From positions 1 to 64,000 of the forward strand of contig JALMLS010000381.1 in the NCBI GenBank assembly GCA_038496445.1: a stretch of DNA of 64,000 nt, given 5' to 3'. The notes under the pieces are model-generated. The model was not told where the DNA came from. It saw only the letters and a list, made by a program, of their open reading frames with translations, and ran no database searches. Both the position numbers and the translations under genes were made by a program. This DNA comes from Trichosphaerium sp. ATCC 40318 (Eukaryota; Discosea; Flabellinia; Trichosidae). Below, in pieces: positions 22,702 to 33,767 of the stretch. How positions within the stretch are numbered: position 1 is the stretch's first letter; the number at the start of each line of letters is the position of its first letter.

Positions 22702-25700
22702 TTACTGATGAGTTGTAATTATAGCACTATGCGATGACAACCCCGGAGAAGTTGCTGTAACAACAATAGTCCCAGAAGTAAAATCGGCTTGAACAATTGC
22801 ACGTGATAAACCATTGAATGAAGATCTCTTTGTCGCTTTATCTGGCTCATGACAACTAGGGTCTCCATTACCAACACCAATTATTGAACCTGGTCCAGTA
22901 ATAGCGAATGAAATCATATTACTGGCAGTTGGTACAACTCTTCCGACGTCATCAACAACAGAAGCCTAAAATTCTCATACGTAAGCCATAAAAAAAAACC
23001 TGTTGTTCGTCTATTCTTACAGATATCATCGCTGAATCCTGTCCATCTGCTTTTATTCCACCGCCTCCGACTTCAACCACCAGTTTTATACTATGTGGCA
23101 CACCGGTCGTCTAGAAAAAATAAAAACAAAAAAAAAACTGCAACATTACGATTTTCTCACCTCTACTGTTTCTGAAGAAACTTGTGTTCCACTCCCATCG
23201 TAGCCTTTTGCTGATACACTACCTTTTTCGTATAAAACACTCCATGATACATGTCCATAAATAGGAACGTCTTTTTTGCCTTGAGAAACACCTACAAAAT
23301 AACAGTTAATAAGCACAACTTTAGTTCTGTTGAGCGGTTACCATTGATGAATAGCTCAACTGACTTGGCATTTGAGTACACCCACACAGGCCTTATAGAA
23401 CCGCTGTTAGTTAGACACCTATCGCCTGCAGCGCCTGAAACGATTGTTTGACCTTTCAAAGTCCATTTTTGATTTGATCCTTCATCGCACGTGTACACAC
23501 CAACCTCAAGTGATTTTAGTTTGTTTCTTATTTGCTTTTTAAACGTACGTTTGGTCCTTCTCCTGAATCCCAAAGATCCATACAACCACCATTAGCAACG
23601 TTTTTAAATGATCCGCCTTTTTCGTGAGTGAAAAGCTGGTTTTTATCGTCTAGTTTACATTCCGCAAGTGTCAATGGTTCACAGCCCTTAGATACGTCAT
23701 TGCATGTAGCATCAACACACATGCCAGAGCTATGCTGGATAGTTCCTAGAAATAGTTAAGAGCATACTAGGCAAGAAAAAGGAAAAACTGTTTTGCATAC
23801 CTGCGGATCCTTCACTTCCTGAGAAAGTAAATGCTTGCTCTTTGGAGAATGATCCACATAAAACAGCGCTTAAATGAAGTGATGATGAAGCTTTCAATTC
23901 ATTCCAATGAGGAAAGATATGTAACACAGGCTCAGAAGTCCACCAAGACTACAAATAATAAAGTCAACTTAATTCTTTAGGTTTCCAAGTCTTTTCTAAT
24001 TTCGTACTTGGTAGTACCAAAAGGCGTCCTTTGGAAATCCAGCTAAATCTATAGCGCCAAAGTTGCTATTAACACAAGGCCAATTGTAAGGCGTTGGTTC
24101 ACCTTGACTTGTTAGAAATGCGGTTTTTTGTAGTTTTGTTTAGTGGTTACCTTTGTAATCGAATCCTGTCCAAGCAAATCCTCCGGCGATAAAATCACGT
24201 GTTGAATCTACGGTCCACCAATTTTGCATGCAACTATCAGCAGAAAATACAGATTTATGTGCCGCAGTATCATTTGTAACATAAATACCTCTTGCACACG
24301 TGCAACTTGCTGTCTCGCTCTAACGAAATGAGAATATTTCTTCTTGTTAATAGGCCAGCTGGACGTACTTGAATCATAGGTTTATCTGGATATGTTTTAT
24401 GATACACATCCAGTTCTTCGTAATTATAGTTGACACCTTGAACATCCATAACCTGAGGAAGAATGATAAGTCTTCTTCGCTCTTTTTTTTTATTAAGTTA
24501 CCTTTGGTCCCCATCCGTAGAGTAAGTCTTGTAACTTTGCATTCCAGGCACCACTTACAGGCCTCGTATCGTCTATTTTATCAATAATAGACTTAAGTTC
24601 CATGGCAATATCTAGAGCTTTGGTATCATTTGCTGCCTCCGAGCAACCTATTTTTTAAATGTCTTTAGTGAGTTCTTAGAAATCAAAGTAGCTCATATAA
24701 CCTACCTCCTTCGTTACACAATGACCAAATTATAATCGAAGGATGATTTCTATCCCTATGAGGTAACACAGCAACATCAGATAAATACTGAGATGTATCA
24801 CCAAAGTTTCTATTCTCATCCCAAACCAGCATACCTTAAAAAAACGTGTTTGTTTCACAAGGTGATGTTTACGAAGTACCATTTTCGTCCGCGAAATCCA
24901 AGAGTTCTGGATTTGGAGGATTATGTGACATTCTCCATGCGTTAGCACCCATTGACATTAATTTTTGAACCCGGAATAAGTTGATACGATCAGGTACAGC
25001 TGTTCCAACACCAGCAAAGTCTTGATGATTGCAAAATCCTAGCAGTTTATTATTAAAAAGGAATGACATGATTCATCGCTACCTTTGACTTTTACAGATT
25101 GATCGTTGAGTATCAGACCTATAAAATAATCAATACTAGTGGCTCTTGTAGGAACGGTTTTTTTACAAGTACTGGTGCAAACCACAGAAGACCTGTTTTA
25201 AATTAAAGTTTGAGATGTACCTTTATCTTTATCAAAAACTACTTTGCGTACACCTACGCGAGTACTGACTTCGTCTATGCTAGAAGCACCATTCATGATA
25301 CTACTTACTAAGGTGTACAGATATCCATCTCTGACATGCCATAGATTCACCTTCAAAGAGATGAGTTAGCAAAACATGTTTCTGTAACAAAAAAACACAT
25401 CCCGCACATCGTTCATACTTATTGTCAATACTGCCGTGGTTGTGCCTTTTGGACCCAATTGAAAGGACTTCGTTGTATTCGATCCAACAATCTTCATTTG
25501 AGCATCTTTAATAGATGTAGAAAGCTATCACCACAGTTAGATTAAGGAATAACACTTTTTTATAAATGTACTGTGAAAGTTTCCGTTGATGAACCGTCGT
25601 TAATAATGTCTATGCTGATATCAAACATCGCACTACTTGAAACAAGTCCATTTGCAGTACTAGCAATAGTACCAGTCACCAGAGATTTAGCATAACTACA

Positions 25701-27092
25701 AAGTGAAACATTAGAACTTCAGTCAGATTCAAAGTGCTTTTGAGGAAAAAACGTACACTCCCCAAGGTACAATATGTAAAGGATTCGCTGTAGTTAGCCA
25801 TACATGCCTGTATACACCACCACCTTCATACCTAATTGGTAGAGTGAGATAATTCATCTACGAAGCTGACTGTTATCAACATTATATACAACGTACCACC
25901 ATCCTTCATTGTGTGTTGAATCTACTTTAATAGCAAGTACATTAGGACCATCATACCGTAAATAATCTTGGATGTAGTATCTGAAACTAGTGTATCCAGA
26001 AGGGTGATTTCCTAGTTCCCAAATAAACACAGTAAGCTTGAAATCTGTGTACAACAAAAAGAAAAAAACAGAAATTGTACCGAGAAGATGTCCGTTCAAA
26101 TAAGCTGTACTATCACGGTATACGCCATCAAAATCCAACCAAATCGTTTGGCCTTCAGAGTCAGAAGGCGCATTAAATGTCTTTCTGTACCAAGCGATAC
26201 CCTACGAGTTGCTGTTAAATCGATAAGTTGCTAGTGCCAATTAAGTCAAACGGAAAAGTTGAAGTAAAAAGTGGAATTGTGCTTTGGCTTGTTTCAATTT
26301 TTCCAGCTTTGTCTCCTGAAGAACTTCGTAGATTGTACCTTTGGTAGGTATCCATGACTCCTGTCACCATTCTCGTTAAATGTTCCCTCTATTACAAAAT
26401 CATGTGGTACGTTCAAAGACCTCCAAGATGAATCATTAAAATCATCCATACAATACGGATCACCACATGTTTGATTATTCAATGGAGGTTTTACAGTTCT
26501 CCCTTTTGAAACCCATCCCTTACCCGGTTTACAATCCGCCGTACTACCTACCCAGCAAGTCCCAGCAGGCGTACATTCAGTAGATCCAGGTGGACACCTA
26601 CGAAACAGTTTAGTACCACGTGACCTAATAACTCACAACAAATATGTACCACTGCCACGTGCCGCATTCTACATCTGCGCAACAGGCGTATCGACACTCA
26701 TCTACATTTTTCGCTGCGTTGTATTGAGAAAGGCCAAAACACTGCGTATCGTTCATGTCGATCGGAAATGTACTCGAAGGGCATACAACAGTCTTTTTCA
26801 ACAGATAAAACTTCCATCTGCGACAAAATAATATTAGCACGTGATTTTAAGCGTTAAAAACGTGTTGGAGTGCGATTAACGAACTGAAAGAATCAGTGAT
26901 AAACCGTTAGAAAAGTTTTGCGTTCACCAAAGATCAACCCAAAGCGAATCCAAATAAATAGACCAACAGTGCTCCAGAGTGGTATTAACATACCCAAAGT
27001 CAAAACTAGATCGCTGGCGACCTGATACAGCTTTTGCTGAGCTTGAAGCTATAATCAACGCTACCAAGCAGCAATACTGTAATGCGTAGCAT
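22702..27092 (-). CDS. Secreted GH2 beta-galactosidase-like enzyme with PAN and nested ricin-B domains
   Basis: About 20 exons. In order: a possible signal exon at 27092 (MLRITVLLLG, joins in phase but is uncertain); a Cys-rich PAN/apple-like domain (CFGLSQYNAAKNVDECRYACC) followed by CPPGS...C.; the GH2 sugar-binding domain (VPHDFVIEG, HGYLPK, WLDFDGVYRDS, NEGWWY, GGGVYRHVW); an immunoglobulin-like middle part; and the TIM barrel with acid/base Glu in SLCNEG and nucleophile Glu in FAWTGFDYKGE. After LHIFPHWNE comes a ricin-B lectin domain (GGCMDLWDSGEG, CLTNS). The GH2 fold then resumes with VWVYSNAKSVELFING. A C-terminal GH2 domain ends at 22702. Both catalytic residues are present, so it should cleave beta-galactosides or similar glycans outside the cell or in digestive vacuoles. 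The lectin insertion sits inside the hydrolase. Confidence 0.85.
26815..27075 (-). repeat. Partial third copy of duplicate block A, overlapping the GH2 gene 5' region
   Basis: Shares AAAACTTCCATCT with block A copy 1, CACGTG followed by GCGTTAAAAACGTGT, and the GCGACCTGATACAGCTTTTGCT segment with the other copies. If the signal exon at 27092 is real, the block lies largely in the first intron. Confidence 0.5.
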
Positions 27093-27320
27093 GTTTATGG
27101 AAAGATCAACACTTAAACTCAATGTACCTTTGACTTAACGGTTACGTTACACATAAAGCAGCCCGTGCTAGATAAATTATGTCTCCAGAGACCTACGTGA
27201 TTGTGCTTGAGTTTCCAAAGTGTGTATTCTTGTGGTTGTCTAAGGTGGTCGAGTCGGTGTGTTGCTTACACCCAAAAACAGTTTTAAAATTATGTTTTAT
27301 TATTACTTATTTCTTTTACA

Positions 27321-30300
27321 CTAAATTGGTGAATGCATACCAAGCCTTGTATCAAAATCAAGCTTAAGTATACGTTGTTTTCTTGTATATAGTGATGCAT
27401 ACATCTTCTTACATATCTGATCAATTATAACAATGATAGGCACCCAAGCGAATATTACTACATACGTATACCATTTGATTTTATCAAATAACTCATTGTT
27501 CTGTGTTGTAGATACAGCAAAGAAACCGACTTGCAATACCACACTAAAAATAGAATATGAGCAAAATATTCACGTGTTGATGATTTATAAAAATGAGTTT
27601 GAACGCAGGAAGATCAAGACGAATACTAACGTTTTTTTGTTTCTTCGCGTTTTAAAGCTGGCTGGTTTCTGATTCTTGATCACGTGCCTGATTGATACAC
27701 ATGCCACCCATGGTAAGTTAAGAAGCGGATTGTACTGAAAAATTGTTCTTGATGGGTGTTGGAAACTCAAGGAGCTCACCGCTACAAGCTTGTTAAATAT
27801 ACACCAAAATTGAAACAACAAGGTTGTTATGCATACCAGTGAACAAAACAAAGCTAAAAAGCGCAATGTTTTGTGAAAAATCTTGAGCAGAGTAAAATAA
27901 TGCATCAGGGAAAGTGTTTGGTAGTTTGGCACCAAATATAGCCTCAACTGGACCTCCCCAAGTTTGTGAAATTGACCTGTACAAAAAGTTAATTACTTCA
28001 AATCAACAACACTCCACAGAAAAACATCTCGTACAATGCGAATATAAGGACTAGCACTGATATAGTTGGTATAACGCGTATTGAAAACCACTTAAGGTAC
28101 GTCTTGAAATCATTCTTAAACCGCGTGTTATTCTTCGCTGTATAACAGACATTAACAAAGAAAAGGAAGAAAGAATGATGTACCCGAAATAAGCTCGATA
28201 ATCTTGGATTCTGCACGTGACGATAGTAGTGGAATTGTTATCAAAGGTATTATTACAAAAATTAACCATAATATCTGTAGTCCAGATAGCGGTTGTGGTA
28301 ATAGAATAACGTTGCTTACAAGCAAGAAAAAATGGAGTGATAACAAAACTGATAAGAAAAAAAGCACAGCCTATAATTTACAGCGGTAAGTGACTTATCA
28401 ACTTATTAACAAGAATTGACGTACCTGTTTAGTATTGCGTGATACACGTCTACCTTCCCATAACAGATTCAATAACCGTTCGAACTTTGGCTGTCCGAAA
28501 ACAAGATCACAAGCAAGGCAATTCAAGTCAACACCAAAATTGGATGTTGTACCTTGTGCTTTAAAATGCCTTGAAGAAATCTCGCCAGTCTTATAAAACA
28601 AAAAAGTTAGTAAATGGTTGGCACGTTTCTTTTTCGTTCTTTGACGTACAAAATATTGTGTTCTTGGTGTCATTCCAATAGCTAGATGCGCTTGACTGAA
28701 AGATGGTACATTTTTGTGCGTAAGGGAGCTTCCAGCAACCATTACAACCTCTCCATTTTCACGCAAGATTTTTATCTACAACGTTTGAGTTTAGGATACT
28801 AATTTGGTACAATACGTACCATCTCCGAAGCCGATGATGCATCTACGTCACAAAATAACTTTACCAAGAGCGGTACATTATCAACATTTTTAATGTGATC
28901 ACGAATAGACGAGATACCAACTGGTAATTTTTCTGCAAACAAAATGGTCAGGGTCAGAGCCAACTACAATCCTTCATGTGGACGTACGTATTTCTGATTC
29001 TGTTTCTGGTTTCTTAGACTTTGGTGGATCTCTCAAAGTTACACAACAATTCCAGTCCTATTAAAACGAAGTTTAAAAAAAAAGGCAAAAAATTAAAGTT
29101 GATTCGTACTGTTTCTATTCCAAGTTTTTCACCAAAACTCTTGATAACGGATTCTGAGTTTGGAGAGAAATACATGAATCGTATACTTGCTGAATTTAGA
29201 GCGTGCTAGATGGTGTTAAAAGGTGAACAAAAAACTTAATTTTATTTACCAAGGCAGCTACAGCTGTTGCTTTTGGAAGTAACCGTAGGGCTGCCATACC
29301 TAAAATAATATTAAAAATAGCTCAGTATTAGATATAAGTACCAATGAAAATTTGTTTGTGTGTCAAGGACTCGAATTCTTCAGCAACAGAACCATCTAAA
29401 TGAAGATTAGTATTTTAAAATGCAGTACAACTAAATACCTTGTTCTACTTCACTTTCATCCAAATCCTCTGTATCACTATCTTCTGTAGTCCCTTGATGA
29501 ACTACTTTGGAATATTTCTTATCTATAGATTTAAAGCTTTGAATGAGTTAAAGAAAGGTCGTTTTGTAATCCAATGAAAAAAACAAAAGACGTGGATACG
29601 AGAATCCCAACAACTTGTAATCAGTAAGGTTCCAGTCGCTCACTACCTTTTTTAGAGTTTTCCTATCTGATTTACGAAGCTTTTTAATACTCTTGCCATC
29701 CCAAAACTCTAATCAAGTTATGACTAAGTGTGCTTGAATGTACTTACCAGAGCAAGACTTTAGAATATCAAGCGGAGGACCAACAGCCAACAATTGCATG
29801 TTGCCACTGTTTTTATCTTTAACAACTAAGCTTACACCATCATTGTGAGGTATCCATCTCGGTTAAACTGTAAGTAATTGACCATAGCAAGAGAATAGCA
29901 ATACCGTATTGGTACAAAGTTATATTTTATATCTGATTTAAATCCAATTACTGTTGCTAGATCATCTAAAGCTCCATGGTAATGCTTGACACCAAGAAGC
30001 GTTGTAAGCTCGCCATAATACCCTGTTAGAATGCAATTCAAGCCAAGAGGCTTAAGTGCTCTTAAGGTCGTTAGTCGAACAGAAAACGATTTTATCAGTC
30101 GGCATACGGAATAAGAGCTTGCCATTCTTGCATTTTAAACGACAGAACGCCATCATCAGCCTCTAAACTGAGTAGCTTCGGTGTTCGTTTTTCATCCATA
30201 ACACAAATAGACTCAACAAAAGGTCTTGCCTAAAACTATCTTAGAAAAAAAATTGGACCAGTGTATCACGTGCCTTAGTGAGTATACCCTTCTTATCAAT

Positions 30301-31968
30301 GAACACAATAGTTGTTACATTACCTTTGTACACGTAAGTATCTAAGAGAACATGACAAAGCTGTACCGAGTATATCAGCGATATATTGGGAGCATTGAAG
30401 TGAAGTCCCCGTTGCTACTGAAAGGAAATAATACCAAATGCTAACTAGTTTAACATTAATTTTTCTCAAGATTTGTGCAACCGTTTATCTAAACGTACAG
30501 AATTTACCACCAAGATCACCGGTTTGCATCTCTACAATATTACCAATGTCAGTAGATTCCATATTACTTGGTTTGAACTTCTTCAATTCCTAAACAATAG
30601 TTGAGAGTCAAGGTGCACAAAGACGTTTTTACCTGCATATGGAAGAAAGATAGCAGTTTTGCTGTTTGTAAAGTACGAAGCATGAACAGAACAAATGGGA
30701 AAGAGAATGGTACTATGACAGGAAGTATAAGGTATGCTTGGCGAAGTAACAACAAGTCTGGCCAAATTTCTCTCATTTTGGAGTCTGTAGCAACTCTACT
30801 CATTAATTTAGACAAATAATTGACGTCCATGCATACCTTATAATCGAAGCAATAACTGCTATAACTGCTGAAACAATTGGTACCCAGAATAAAGACTTTT
30901 TTAAGAACGCAATGAGCCTTTGTATAGGTGTGACAACGTATCTTCCTCCGCCTATAAACTTCAGTTAAGAAAATGCTCAACAACTTATAACATTCTTTGT
31001 ACTCACTTCTCAAAGCCTCTTTAACAATGGAGATAGCTATAGTTTCCCTACAGCGAAAAAGGAGACCACTATTAAGGTTTTTAACATTAGTTGAATCCAC
31101 ACCAAGCTTCTTAAGAGTTATTTTATCATTTGTATTATACTCCTTCCCTAAAACAAACATTAACCTTTTGACCTACGTTGTCCTACTCTTCCAACGTACC
31201 ATTGTGAAGTGACTGCATTCGACCCGGAGATTTACATCCTTAACTACGTTGAGCAATATAGTAAGTCAATGTTCAAGGTACCTGGAGCAATAGCTACAAT
31301 ATCACCTTCAACAATTTTTGATGCAAATTCAGGCTTCCATTGTCCACTTCTGAATACGTAATAATTACTGAGATAAGCAGTATCATCGTCTTTATCTTTT
31401 ATACCACGTGTATTAACAAAATTAACCACGTGAGCAAGGATCCTATCCCGTGTACAAAAAATCTAGGGCAAGATTGTAAAAAACAAAGATTTTCCTATTT
31501 TGCGTTTTATTGCCACACTATGGGCTGCCTAAAATCTAAGTAGAATTCTATACGCGTACGTCTGTGCGTTTTTGGTGCAAATAGAGCAATAATAGTAATA
31601 CACCAGCAATTGTAAGCAAAACTGCTTCTGAGATAACGTGCGCTTTGGCTAGTGTTAGGTTTACGTGCGTTAAAAGCACTGAGCGTGCCTTGATGGAAAT
31701 CTACAAATCCTGCTGCCAATATAACAAGTAATAACGCTGCAAAGTACCCTAACGCGTTGACAACCCATCTCAGTATTAACAAAAAGTAATAAATCTTTGG
31801 CCCACATATTTGTAATGTAGCGCGTATATCACGGACCAGAGACCTACAGTACCACTAAGAGAGTAATCATAAAGAAAATAATCACTTTTTGGCTTTTTTA
31901 TCCGATAATCCTTTTTCTGGTGGCTGTGCCAGTGGGATGGGAAATTCTCCACCTGTTTCACTCTCCAT
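27321..31968 (-). CDS. TMEM94: TMEM94-like P-type ATPase-related ER membrane protein
   Basis: Start ATG at 31968 (MESETGGEF), stop at 27321-27323, with more than 20 exons and a 31-nt intron near the start (31855-31885). The protein has N-terminal membrane spans, an actuator-like loop (VEGDIVAIAPG), further spans, and the phosphorylation site region as DKKGILT in place of DKTGTLT. The region where P-type pumps have GDGxND instead reads MVAGSSLTHKNVPSFSQAHLAIG. C-terminal spans then end in FDTRLGMHSPI. The DKKGIL form and the LGM[HN]SP ending are those of TMEM94, reported in animals as an ER Mg2+ transport protein. Asp of the DK motif is kept but the GDGxND hinge is lost, so classic ATP-driven cycling is uncertain. 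Start codon is 84 bp from that of CobT, on the opposite strand. Confidence 0.85.
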
Positions 31969-32052
31969 ACGGCCAAAAAACGGTGAATGGCGATTTTGAC
32001 ACTCAAATATTGAGTTTTTACAAAATAGTTTTAAACATTTCACTAATCGAGA
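31969..32052. promoter_or_regulatory. 84-bp divergent promoter between TMEM94-like and CobT genes
   Basis: The two start codons face away from each other with only 84 bp between them. The spacer has no CACGTG and no evident TATA box. Any shared control elements must lie here or in the genes. Confidence 0.5.
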
Positions 32053-33348
32053 ATGGCCGCCACAAATCAAACTTGGGAAGAGAAAGCACAAAACGAGCTA
32101 AATATCAAAACAAAGCCAGTAGGTTCTTTAGGACAACTAGAAACATGGAGCAAGCAGTTATGCGCACTACAGCGTACGCTGAAGCCTTCGTACGTGTCGT
32201 ACTGTAACATTTGACACTAAGTCATGTAAGCGTGCAAGGCACTATGCTACTGTTTTGTGGGGACCACGGTGTTGCTGAAGAGAACGTAAGCAAGTTTCCA
32301 AAAGCTGTCACAAGAGAAATGATAAAGAACATCTCTAAAGAAGGCGCTGCAGTAAAGTACGCTATCACTAAACGCATAATCTTCACTTCATACAGCGATT
32401 CTCGACCGTTGCCACGGAAAAACTAACTTCCATCATGTGCTTATGGTTTGTAGCGTACTGTGCAAAGCAGCTGGTATCACATTGAAGACAATAGACGTTG
32501 GTGTTGATGCAGGAGACCTCCCAACGCTCCCTAGTATTGAAACTAAAAAGATAATGAACACAGGGACAAACAACTTTGTAAAAGAACCTGCCATGAACAC
32601 TGAACAGTTCGACTACGCCTTGAATGTTGGAAAAGAAGCTGTTGAAGCAGCAATCAAAAGCGGATCTAATGTGATCTGCCTTGGAGAACTAGGCATTGCT
32701 AACACCACAAGTGCCTCAGCCCTCGTCCGTTTAATGTGTCCTGATGATATATCAAGCAAAGACATCGTAGGACGAGGTACTGGAGTTGATGATGCTGGTG
32801 TAGCTAGAAAAGCTGCCGTAGTTGAGAAAGCCTTCCAAAAATATAAAGACTTGCCTAAAGTCCAAGAAAAAATCGCAGCTGTAGCTGGTGTACGTCATTG
32901 ACTTTACGGCACGTGATAGTCACTTTTTTTTTACTAGTGCGAGATGGTTGCTATGATAGGTGCTTCGTTAGCTTGTATGGAGAAATCCATTGCCATCCTT
33001 GTTGATGGTTTTATTACAATGTCATCAGTTTACGCTGCCTTGTCTATTGCCAAGGAGAGGAAAGATGATTTGAATTCGAATTGCTTCTTTTTCTCACATC
33101 AATCCGCTGAACAGGGTACAGTGCTTCTTGTGTCAAAGATAAAGGCACTTTTAGGCCACTGTAAGCCAGCTTTGTCGCTTGGATTCCGTCTAGGTAAAAC
33201 GATGTTTTTTGTTCACATTTTTGACTCATAACTTCTTGCAGGTGAAGGTTCTGGTGCTGCTACATGCTTTCCTTTATTGAGAGCTGCTGCTGCTATTATG
33301 GAAATGGCAACGTTTGGTCAAGCAAATGTGTCTGGTCCAAATGAATAG
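32053..33348 (+). CDS. cobT: Nicotinate-nucleotide:dimethylbenzimidazole phosphoribosyltransferase (CobT)
   Basis: Five exons, with a 32-nt first intron (32190-32221) and others at about 32355-32448, 32893-32940 and 33196-33240. The protein is about 350 aa, normal for the family. Motifs in order: NELNIKTKPVGSLGQLE, LLFCGDHGVAEENVSKFP, EGAAVNVL, TIDVGVDAG, GELGIANTTSASAL, GRGTGVDD, AILVDGFI, SHQSAEQG and FRLGEGSGAA. The last motif includes the Glu that matches the catalytic base (Glu317 in the Salmonella enzyme). It makes alpha-ribazole phosphate from nicotinate mononucleotide and dimethylbenzimidazole, the lower ligand of cobalamin. No signal or transit peptide is obvious. CobT is mainly bacterial; here the introns show it is a resident nuclear gene, useful for cobamide remodelling. 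Confidence 0.92.
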
Positions 33349-33767
33349 ATTTTAATAATAAATTCTTCATTTACGCTGCCGGGCTAGGCTGCGCTTTTTA
33401 AACTAACCTGACTCGTTTTCTACCTTTTGAAAACAAAAATACCGTTGCCGGAACATTTTGTACAAGTTTGTTGTTTTTGATACTCAAATCTGTTCGCTTT
33501 TATGGGCAAGTGCAGTGTCAAGTTGAAACCATGTCATCTATACCTTGGTAGCTTTTATTCGTATTTTCTTCAATCATGAGTTATTTGAGCGACTCGCAGG
33601 TACATTCTAATAAAAAAACTGGCGTTTGGTAAAACTAAACAATGGAAAGGGTAGTTTGACCGATCTCCTAACTCTTTCTGGCCAATGTACGTTATGATAC
33701 GATTATTTTTATAATTTGTTCAAACCCACAAAATCTGAAATTGAACGCAGCGAGCGACAGCGATGTG
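33349..33767. other. Spacer between CobT and the kinase-like/LRR/WD40 gene
   Basis: Carries a polyadenylation-type AATAAA just after the CobT stop (about 33355). An ATG at 33576 with a GTACAT donor could be a 5' exon of the next gene, but its phase does not match. Nothing else is seen. Confidence 0.45.

Noticed and set aside
30564-31160. A 198-codon open frame on the minus strand
   Set aside because: It reads through introns of the TMEM94-like gene; only parts of it match real exons of that gene.
32053-33348. Bacterial contamination or a bacterial island around CobT
   Set aside because: The gene is interrupted by four GT-AG introns and lies among intron-rich eukaryotic genes.
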